Below are positions 1-4,988 of a stretch of DNA of 5,982 nucleotides, piece after piece. A program made the position numbers and the translations under genes. The stretch is taken from the NCBI GenBank assembly GCA_015662065.1, contig DQUX01000300.1, forward strand, positions 1-5,982. Direction: 5' to 3'. The stretch is from Anaerolineales bacterium (GTDB lineage Bacteria; Chloroflexota; Anaerolineae; B4-G1; DUEL01). How positions within the stretch are numbered: the first letter of the stretch is position 1; each line of letters opens with the position of its first letter. Below the pieces are notes generated by a model. That model had not been told where the DNA came from. It searched no databases and was given only the letters and a program-made list of their open reading frames with translations.

Positions 1-1131
1 GTGCGGCTCTCCGCATGCCTCCACATCACCACGGAGACGGCCAACCTGGCCCGCACCCTCCAGGCGGGCGGGGCGGAGGTGGTCCTCACCGCCTCCAACC
101 CCCTCTCCACCCAGGACGACGTAGCAGCGGCGCTGGTTGCCTATTACGAGATCCCCGTCTTCGCCATCAAGGGGGAGGATAACGAGACCTACTACAAGCA
201 CATCCACGCCGCCCTCGACCACCGGCCCCACATCACGATGGACGACGGGGCCGACCTGGTGAGCACCCTGCACAAAAACCGCACCGAGCTCATCACCGAT
301 GTGATCGGTGGCACCGAGGAGACCACCACCGGCGTCATTCGGCTACGGGCGATGGCAAAGGAGGGGGTGCTCCGCTACCCCATCGTCGCCGTCAATGACG
401 CCCTCACCAAGCACCTCTTCGACAACCGGTACGGCACCGGCCAGTCCACAATGGACGGCGTCATCCGCGCCACCAACGTCCTCATCGCCGGAAAGACGGT
501 CGTCATCGCCGGATACGGCTGGTGCAGCCGGGGGATCGCTATGCGGGCTAAGGGGCTGGGAGCCAACGTGGTCATCACCGAGATAGACCCGCTGCGTGCG
601 CTGGAGGCGGTGATGGACGGCTACCGGGTGATGCCGATGGCCGAGGCTGCGCCGCTGGGCGATATCTTCATCACCTCTACCGGCGACATCAACGTGGTCG
701 ACCGGCATCACTTCGAGGCGATGAAAGACGGTGCCATCGTCGCCAATTCCGGCCACTTCAACGTGGAGATCAACATCCCGGCGTTGGCGGAGATGGCAGC
801 GGAGCCACCCCGCCGCATTCGCCCCTCCGTCGAGGAGTACACCCTGCCCGACGGCCGACACATCTACCTGCTGGCAGAGGGGAGATTGGTCAACCTGGCC
901 GCCGCCGAGGGCCACCCCAGCGCGGTGATGGATATGTCGTTTGCCAACCAGGCCCTCTGCGCCGCCTACATCCTCCGCCACGCCGACGAACTGGAACGGA
1001 CCGTCTACACGGTGCCGGAGGAGATCGACCGGGAGATCGCCCGACTCAAGCTGCTGGCAATGGGGGTGGAGATCGACGTGTTGACGCCGGAGCAGGAGAG
1101 GTACTTGGCATCATGGAAAGAGGGAACATAG
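1..1131 (+). CDS. ahcY: S-adenosylhomocysteine hydrolase (adenosylhomocysteinase), N-terminus cut by window edge
   Basis: Cytosolic, NAD-dependent enzyme that reversibly splits S-adenosylhomocysteine into adenosine and homocysteine, clearing the inhibitory by-product of SAM-dependent methylation. The 376 visible residues are collinear with the family. The substrate segment CLHITTET is at 6-13 (H8 matches human H55). DDGAD is at 81-85, EETTTG at 106-111, and the catalytic K137, D141 and N142 lie in TKHLFDNRYG. The NAD Rossmann loop GYGWCSRG is at 171-178. NSGHFN (H252) and GHPS (H305) are also present. The family is normally about 415-425 aa in this short form, so roughly 40-50 N-terminal residues lie left of base 1; the GTG at base 1 is an internal codon. 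The protein ends at YLASWKEGT and lacks the C-terminal KPDHYRY-type tail of the eukaryotic and most proteobacterial enzymes, as in the thermophile-type subfamily. The stop overlaps the next gene by 19 nt, implying co-transcription. The identity is very secure. Confidence 0.97.
   Translation: MRLSACLHITTETANLARTLQAGGAEVVLTASNPLSTQDDVAAALVAYYEIPVFAIKGEDNETYYKHIHAALDHRPHITMDDGADLVSTLHKNRTELITDVIGGTEETTTGVIRLRAMAKEGVLRYPIVAVNDALTKHLFDNRYGTGQSTMDGVIRATNVLIAGKTVVIAGYGWCSRGIAMRAKGLGANVVITEIDPLRALEAVMDGYRVMPMAEAAPLGDIFITSTGDINVVDRHHFEAMKDGAIVANSGHFNVEINIPALAEMAAEPPRRIRPSVEEYTLPDGRHIYLLAEGRLVNLAAAEGHPSAVMDMSFANQALCAAYILRHADELERTVYTVPEEIDREIARLKLLAMGVEIDVLTPEQERYLASWKEGT
1094..1101 (+). promoter_or_regulatory. 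Ribosome binding site for the TrmO-like gene
   Basis: AGGAGAGG lies inside the end of ahcY, 11 nt before the ATG at 1113. It supports that ATG as the start even though the first ~18 residues precede the conserved TsaA fold, and it implies translation coupled to ahcY. Confidence 0.6.
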
Positions 1132-1586
1132 CAAAAACCCAAGGTATAGACCCCAACCCCAGAACCATCACTCTGCACGCCATCGGTCACGTGGAACGGG
1201 AGAGGCCAGACACGGAGCTTCCGGCGGGCGAGCTGCGCGCCCGACCGGCCCGCATCGTCCTCGACCCGGCGCTGGCCGAAGGGCTGATGGGCCTGGAGCC
1301 AGGCGACGACGTGCTGGTCCTCTACTGGTTCCACCGGAGCGCCGGCTACGACCTGCAACTGCACCCCCGGGGCGACCCCGGCCAGCCGCTCCGGGGCGTG
1401 TTCGCCACCCGCAGCCCCCGCCGGCCTAACCCCGTCGGGGCCACCGTTGCCTGCATCCAGCGCATCGAGGGGAATGTGCTGGAGGTCGTCGGGCTGGATG
1501 CGCTGGACGGCTCTCCAGTGCTGGACATTAAACCCTACGCCGCTTCCTTCGACACGCCCTACTCCAAACAGACCTCGGAAGTCTGA
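1113..1586 (+). CDS. trmO: Short TrmO/TsaA-family SAM-dependent tRNA methyltransferase (t6A37 N6-methyltransferase-like)
   Basis: TrmO proteins use SAM to methylate N6 of threonylcarbamoyladenosine at position 37 of certain tRNAs. The 157-aa product shows the TsaA beta-barrel. Strand 1 is ITLHAIGHVER at about 19-29. The family hallmark GVFATRSPRRPNPVGAT is at 95-111, with the RSP-x-RPN-x-x-G core, and LDALDGSPVLDIKPY is at 128-142. E. coli TrmO is about 235 aa and has an extra C-terminal domain; this protein stops right after the barrel, like the short archaeal and bacterial members, so the exact RNA substrate is uncertain. The first ~18 residues are a non-conserved extension. No usual start codon lies closer to the core apart from a GTG inside strand 1, so ATG 1113 is kept. 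The last residues (QTSEV) are encoded by a 15-nt repeat unit (see 1570-1602). It overlaps ahcY by 19 nt; AhcY would remove the SAH it produces. The family is secure, the precise function less so. Confidence 0.88.
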   Translation: MERGNIAKTQGIDPNPRTITLHAIGHVERERPDTELPAGELRARPARIVLDPALAEGLMGLEPGDDVLVLYWFHRSAGYDLQLHPRGDPGQPLRGVFATRSPRRPNPVGATVACIQRIEGNVLEVVGLDALDGSPVLDIKPYAASFDTPYSKQTSEV

Positions 1587-1602
1587 GAGACCTCCAAGGT
1601 CC
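1570..1602 (+). repeat. Two tandem 15-nt near-palindromic repeat units (AGACCT...)
   Basis: AGACCTCGGAAGTCT (1570-1584) and AGACCTCCAAGGTCC (1588-1602) match at 11 of 15 positions with an 18-nt period. Each is itself an inverted repeat: AGAC/GTCT in the first unit, and a perfect GACCT-CCA-AGGTC hairpin (1589-1601) in the second. The first unit encodes the last residues and the first stop base of the TrmO-like protein; the second lies in the thpR leader. They look like remnants of a dispersed intergenic palindromic repeat, which is inference from this single pair. Confidence 0.6.
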
Positions 1603-1608
1603 TGGAGG
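1591..1608 (+). promoter_or_regulatory. thpR ribosome binding site within a possible occluding hairpin
   Basis: The Shine-Dalgarno GGAGG (1604-1608) stands 8 nt before the thpR ATG at 1617 and decides that start. It is also the 3' arm of a perfect 6-bp hairpin, CCTCCA (1591-1596) with TGGAGG (1603-1608), closing a 6-nt loop. That structure would hide the site. It competes with the GACCT/AGGTC hairpin at 1589-1601, which would leave the site free. The pairing is seen in the sequence; a regulatory role is inference. Confidence 0.5.
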
Positions 1609-1616
1609 GATTTCCT

Positions 1617-2213
1617 ATGGAGACGATCCGCACTTTCATCGCCATCCCACTGCCAGAGCCGCTGCTGGCACAACTGGCGCGGGTGCAACGCCAACTGGAG
1701 AAGCGAATGCCCCCCCACAGCGTGCGCTGGGTGCGCGCGGAATCCATCCACCTCACCCTCAAGTTCCTGGGCGACACCCCCACGGAGAAACTCCCCCAGA
1801 TCGATGCAGCGCTGGCCGCCGTGGCCCAAAACGCGCCCGCCTGCACCTTCACCGTGGCCGGTCTGGGTTGCTTCCCCAACCCCCGCCGCCCCCGCGTGCT
1901 CTGGGTGGGGGTCCAGGAGCCCACCGGGCGGCTCGCTGCCCTACAGGATGCCATCGAGGGGGCGGTTGCTCCCTTCGGCTACCCGCCCGAGGGGAGGGGC
2001 TTCACCCCCCACCTGACCCTGGGCCGGGTTCATCGGCGGGCCGACCGCCGCGACGTGGCCCGCGTCGGCGAGGTGGTCACCGCCACGGAGGTGGGCACAC
2101 TGGGCCAGGTCTCCGTCGACTACCTCGCCCTCATCCGCAGCCTCCTCAAGCCCACCGGGGCGGAGTACACCACCCTGGCAGAGTTCCGCCTAAACGCAGA
2201 ACCCAGAGCCTAG
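1617..2213 (+). CDS. thpR: RNA 2',3'-cyclic phosphodiesterase (2'-5' RNA ligase / LigT family)
   Basis: Cytosolic 2H-phosphoesterase. It opens RNA 2',3'-cyclic phosphates to 2'-phosphates, and in vitro family members join tRNA halves through 2'-5' bonds. Length is 198 aa against the usual 180-190. Both catalytic HxTx motifs are present: HLTL at 45-48 (in IHLTLKFLG) and HLTL at 132-135 (in PHLTLGRV). The N-terminal RTFIAIPLP strand (5-13), the RPRVLWVGV strand (91-99) and the C-terminal VDYLALIRSLL...Y..LAEFRL segment (167-192) are all typical. The start is fixed by GGAGG 8 nt upstream. It lies 30 nt behind the TrmO-like gene and is probably the last gene of the ahcY-trmO-thpR unit, since the next gene converges on it 13 nt later. 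Its leader can form two exclusive hairpins. The biological substrate of this family is not settled; the family assignment is secure. Confidence 0.95.
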   Translation: METIRTFIAIPLPEPLLAQLARVQRQLEKRMPPHSVRWVRAESIHLTLKFLGDTPTEKLPQIDAALAAVAQNAPACTFTVAGLGCFPNPRRPRVLWVGVQEPTGRLAALQDAIEGAVAPFGYPPEGRGFTPHLTLGRVHRRADRRDVARVGEVVTATEVGTLGQVSVDYLALIRSLLKPTGAEYTTLAEFRLNAEPRA

Positions 2214-2226
2214 AACCCACAACCCC

Positions 2227-4362
2227 CTACATCCCCCCCTCATGCACATCCGTCGCGTGGGTCACCGGCTCCTCCTCCGCCGGCCCCTCCCCCACCACAA
2301 CCCCGGCGAAGGCCCCCAGCGGCACCTCCACAAAGAGCGGCCGGCGCACGTTCTCGGCGACATCCCTCAGCGGGACCCCCTCCTCCCGGAACAGCCGTTT
2401 GATCAGATTGGCACAGGTCTTACCGCCGCAGGCCCCCATCCCGGCCCGGGTCACCGCCTTGATGTGATTCATATCCCGAACGCCGGCCCGAATCAGCGCC
2501 CGGATCTCCCCCGCCGTCACCCGCTCACAACGGCAGACGACCTCGTCGTCCAGTGTTCGGCCCACGTACCGATCCATCGGCTCCGCCACCACCGACTCCT
2601 GCACCCGGATCCCGGCGACATAGCGGGCGATCTCCCGCGGCGCCCGCACCCGCACCAGGAGCGCCCGGTCGGCAAACCGCGGCGCGCGGACCTTCACCAC
2701 CTCCACGTTGCCCAGGACCGCTCCCTCGGTATCCAGCACCGTCACCACATCCCCCTCGTGGATCGTGTCGGGCGGAAACTCATAGGCCAGCGTCAACGTC
2801 GGATACTCAGAATCCTGCCGGTAGTCCACCAGCGTGATCGCCAGCCCCGGGCAGATCGCGACGCACTGCTCACAGCCGATGCACCCCTCGCCGACGTACT
2901 CCGGCAGCGCCCGGATGTCCTCCCCCTCCATCACAATGCATCCCTGGGGGCAGACCGAGATGCACGGATTGCAGGGGATCTCCTGGGCGCAGTGGAGAAC
3001 CGGAAGGACCCCTGTCTCCACCTCCGGGATGTCCTCGGTGACCACCGCGCCAGGGCGCGACTTCAGGACCTCGGCGGTCCGATGCCACTCCGGCGGCACC
3101 TCCCCCACATCCCGCCCCAGGGCCCGGGCGATCTCCAAACCCCGAATCCGGCCGGTGAACATCGCCGCCGACGCCTCGGCGATCTCCTCGGCATCCCCCG
3201 CCGCATAGACCGGTAGACCGAACTCCCGCGCCTTGTGAATGAACTCGTCCACCGGGTCCAGCCCCACCGCCACCAGCACCGTGTCGCACGCAAACGTCTT
3301 CTCCGTACCGGCGATGGGCTGCCAGTTCGCATCGATCTGAACGATGGTCACCGACTCCACCTCCCGCTCTCCGTTGGCGCTGAGGATGGTGTGGGAGGTG
3401 TAGATGGGGACCCCCAGACGGGCCAGCTTATCCTTATGGACCTTATAGCCACCGCACTCGGGCAGGGCCTCGCACAGGCCGACGACCTGGATGCCGGCCT
3501 GGAGGGCGTGATAGCCGGCGATGAGGCCCACGTTCCCCCCCCCGACGATGAACAACCGCTCCGTCGGACGCACCAGGTCCCGGTTGACCAGGGTCTGAAA
3601 GGCCCCCGCCCCGTAGACCCCCGGCAGAGTGTTGCCCTTGAACACCAGCGACTTCTCCCGCGCGCCGGTGGCCACCAGCAGCACGTGGGGCTGCACAACG
3701 ACGTAGTGCCCCTCCCGCAGCACCCCCACCTTCCGATCGGAGAAGACAGCCAGGGCGGTGGTGTTGAGCCACACCTGGACGTTCTCAAATTGCCGGACCT
3801 CTTGCTCCAACTTCTCTGCGATGTCGATCCCCCGCGTCCCGGCATAGCAGGCGTCCACCGAGCCGAAGAACTTGTGGGTTTGCAGGACCAGCTTGCCCCC
3901 CAGCCGGTGCTTGTCGTCCACGACGAGGGTCCGCACCCCCGCCTTGCCCAGCTCGATGGCCGCCGAGAGCCCCGCCGGCCCGCCGCCAATGATCAGACAT
4001 TCCACCTCGACCGTCTCGATGGAGCCCATCTCCGGCACACCGTGGACATCGGGCAACGCCGGGTTGCCCCCCAACGGCTCCACCCGCATCCCCGGCTGCA
4101 CCACCGTCATACAGGCTTTGACCGGCAGGCCGTCGGCCATCACCGCGCACTGGGCGCACTGGCCGTTGGCGCAGAAGATCCCCTGGGGCGCGCCGTCCCT
4201 GGGATGATATCCGAAGATACGGACCCCGTTGGCGAAGAGCGCCGAAGCGATCGTCTCCCCTTCCCGGGCGCGCATCGTCCGGCCCTGCCACGTGAACACA
4301 AACTCCGGCCGGTCCTCCACCGGCAGAATCGGATGAGCGGCGATACGGAAGTTCGCAGTCAT
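2227..4362 (-). CDS. Multidomain Fe-S/FAD oxidoreductase (sarcosine-/opine-oxidase alpha or HcnAB-like, with ferredoxin and BFD domains)
   Basis: Predicted soluble electron-transferring flavoprotein of about 711 aa; the substrate is unknown. Domains in order: [2Fe-2S] of the SoxA N-terminal type, C64-x4-C69-x2-C72-x11-C84; FAD Rossmann GGGPAG at 126-131 with ATGAR at 231-235; NAD(P) Rossmann GGGNVG at 274-279; second FAD contact AAGDAEE near 387-393; a two-[4Fe-4S] ferredoxin with C458, C464, C467, C471 and C494, C497, C500, C504; a beta-rich stretch (about 520-590) I do not recognise; and a BFD-like [2Fe-2S] with C610-x-C612 and C645-x4-C650. Homologous domains serve as the alpha/B subunits of sarcosine, octopine/opine, D-hydroxyproline and HCN-forming dehydrogenases, which pair with a DadA-like subunit; none is in this window. 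The frame stays open to a GTG at 4407, but those 15 extra codons read through a heptamer repeat. I prefer ATG 4362, preceded by GGGGGTGGAG; ATG 4374 is the alternative. A single-gene unit, convergent with thpR. Confidence 0.9.
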   Translation of the reverse strand: MTANFRIAAHPILPVEDRPEFVFTWQGRTMRAREGETIASALFANGVRIFGYHPRDGAPQGIFCANGQCAQCAVMADGLPVKACMTVVQPGMRVEPLGGNPALPDVHGVPEMGSIETVEVECLIIGGGPAGLSAAIELGKAGVRTLVVDDKHRLGGKLVLQTHKFFGSVDACYAGTRGIDIAEKLEQEVRQFENVQVWLNTTALAVFSDRKVGVLREGHYVVVQPHVLLVATGAREKSLVFKGNTLPGVYGAGAFQTLVNRDLVRPTERLFIVGGGNVGLIAGYHALQAGIQVVGLCEALPECGGYKVHKDKLARLGVPIYTSHTILSANGEREVESVTIVQIDANWQPIAGTEKTFACDTVLVAVGLDPVDEFIHKAREFGLPVYAAGDAEEIAEASAAMFTGRIRGLEIARALGRDVGEVPPEWHRTAEVLKSRPGAVVTEDIPEVETGVLPVLHCAQEIPCNPCISVCPQGCIVMEGEDIRALPEYVGEGCIGCEQCVAICPGLAITLVDYRQDSEYPTLTLAYEFPPDTIHEGDVVTVLDTEGAVLGNVEVVKVRAPRFADRALLVRVRAPREIARYVAGIRVQESVVAEPMDRYVGRTLDDEVVCRCERVTAGEIRALIRAGVRDMNHIKAVTRAGMGACGGKTCANLIKRLFREEGVPLRDVAENVRRPLFVEVPLGAFAGVVVGEGPAEEEPVTHATDVHEGGM

Positions 4363-4372
4363 CTCCACCCCC
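4363..4372 (-). promoter_or_regulatory. Ribosome binding site supporting the inner start of the Fe-S flavoprotein
   Basis: On the minus strand, GGGGGTGGAG abuts the ATG at 4362. The G5 run lies 5 nt from that ATG and is the only purine-rich block near any of the three possible starts (4362, 4374, GTG 4407). The GGAG itself is too close to the ATG to be a normal site, so this is moderate evidence. Confidence 0.45.
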
Positions 4373-4379
4373 ATATTAT

Positions 4380-4416
4380 GCTCGAGGTTCGAAGTTCGAC
4401 ATTTCACGCTTCACGT
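4380..4416. repeat. Two adjoining heptamer microrepeats in the divergent intergenic region
   Basis: Three consecutive 7-mers, GCTCGAG, GTTCGAA and GTTCGAC, fill 4380-4400. After 2 nt, TTCACGC and TTCACGT fill 4403-4416, and TTCAC recurs at 4416-4420. The period of seven is kept while the unit changes. The array lies upstream of the preferred start of the Fe-S flavoprotein, within its probable leader or promoter region. Confidence 0.55.
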
Positions 4417-4444
4417 TCACCACGTTTGCGCGAAACCCCGCTGA

Positions 4445-4453
4445 TGGTATAAT
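4445..4453 (+). promoter_or_regulatory. Extended -10 promoter for the zinc-ribbon membrane protein gene
   Basis: TGGTATAAT is a perfect extended -10 (TGn plus TATAAT at 4448-4453) of the main sigma factor. A weak -35-like TTGCGC at 4426-4431 lies 16 nt upstream. Transcription should start near 4460, giving a leader of about 54 nt before the ATG at 4514. It sits in the only clear AT-rich island of the intergenic region. Confidence 0.75.
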
Positions 4454-4454
4454 A
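4449..4454 (-). promoter_or_regulatory. Candidate leftward -10 overlapping the rightward promoter
   Basis: Read on the minus strand, 4454-4449 is TATTAT, one mismatch from TATAAT, inside the perfect palindrome TAATATTA (4450-4457). It would place a leftward start near 4442 and a leader of about 80 nt for the Fe-S flavoprotein. I see no -35 or TGn element for it, so it is tentative. Confidence 0.35.
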
Positions 4455-4469
4455 TTACTCACGCTTACC

Positions 4470-4483
4470 GGGCTCCCCAGCCC
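4470..4483 (+). other. GC-rich hairpin in the leader of the zinc-ribbon protein gene
   Basis: GGGCT (4470-4474), loop CCCC and AGCCC (4479-4483) form a perfect 5-bp stem about 10 nt after the predicted transcription start. It has no U-tract, so it is not a terminator. A 5'-end stabilising stem is possible, or chance in GC-rich DNA. Confidence 0.35.
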
Positions 4484-4498
4484 ACCAACCCCAACGAC

Positions 4499-4504
4499 AA
4501 GGAG
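4499..4504 (+). promoter_or_regulatory. Ribosome binding site for the zinc-ribbon membrane protein gene
   Basis: AAGGAG lies 9 nt before the ATG at 4514, good spacing for a Shine-Dalgarno site, and fixes this start. Confidence 0.75.
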
Positions 4505-4513
4505 CAACGCCCG

Positions 4514-4987
4514 ATGGAGGGCATCCTAGACGCGATCTCCAAGTTGCTGTTCTGGTTTACCCTGGCGGCGGGGGTCATCCTCACAGCCCTGCACGGAGGG
4601 GCCATTGTCTGGGCCTTCCGCGATATGCGCGCCCGGTCCCGAGACGTCCTGGCGCTCATCGTGGCCGTGCTCCTGGTGGCCCTCATCCCCCTCTTCGGCC
4701 TCATCGTCTACCTGATGCTGCGCCCTCGGGAGACGCTGGCGGAGGCGTACGAGCGCTCGCTGGAGCAGGAGGCGCTCCTCCAGGCCATCGAGGAGCCAGA
4801 GACCTGTCCCGGATGCGGTCAGCGGGTGAAAGGAGATTACATCCTCTGCCCCACCTGCCACACCCGCCTGAAGCAGCCCTGCACCTCCTGCGGTCGCCCC
4901 CTCCACCTCCACTGGTCCATCTGCCCTTATTGCGGGATCAGCGTGACCCCGCAGGTCGTGGAGCCGGTTGGAGAGGCATCGGAGTAG
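4514..4987 (+). CDS. Two-helix membrane protein with PLDc_N-like region and double zinc ribbon, function unknown
   Basis: 157 aa. Two hydrophobic helices lie at about 11-35 and 45-69, joined by a short arginine-rich loop (RDMRARSRD, 36-44). The second helix and its exit (IPLFGLIVYLMLRPRE, 58-73) resemble the phospholipase D-nuclease N-terminal (PLDc_N) membrane module, but no HKD nuclease motif follows. A charged, probably helical linker spans about 71-95. Four CxxC knuckles then form a double zinc ribbon: C98/C101 with C112/C115, and C123/C126 with C137/C140. No catalytic residues are visible. The ribbons could bind nucleic acid or protein, or simply act as a structural tether at the membrane. 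It has its own extended -10 promoter and RBS, stands divergent from the Fe-S flavoprotein, and ends one base from the converging pyruvate kinase gene. I recognise the domain types but not a characterised function. Confidence 0.88.
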   Translation: MEGILDAISKLLFWFTLAAGVILTALHGGAIVWAFRDMRARSRDVLALIVAVLLVALIPLFGLIVYLMLRPRETLAEAYERSLEQEALLQAIEEPETCPGCGQRVKGDYILCPTCHTRLKQPCTSCGRPLHLHWSICPYCGISVTPQVVEPVGEASE

Positions 4988-4988
4988 C

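Noticed and set aside
343..981. Minus-strand frame of about 212 codons inside ahcY
   Set aside because: It is fully antisense to conserved AhcY motifs and has G/V/D/H-rich shadow composition.
1005..1829. Minus-strand frame of about 274 codons across the ahcY end, trmO and the thpR start
   Set aside because: It runs antisense across three conserved genes and has low-complexity composition with no recognisable domain or RBS.
1447..2016. Plus-strand frame of about 189 codons bridging the TrmO-like gene and thpR
   Set aside because: It is in a different frame from two genes with clear motifs; its product is W/R/P/S-rich and motif-free.
4375..4380. CATAAT on the minus strand as the -10 of the Fe-S flavoprotein gene
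   Set aside because: It has no matching -35 or extended -10 and would leave a leader of only a few bases. It is kept only as an alternative to the symmetric island at 4448-4457.
3235..4452. Open plus-strand frame of about 405 codons opposite the Fe-S flavoprotein
   Set aside because: It is antisense to a gene whose domains are unmistakable; the translation is rich in H, R, P and D with no fold or motif. Such frames arise from strong GC bias at third positions.
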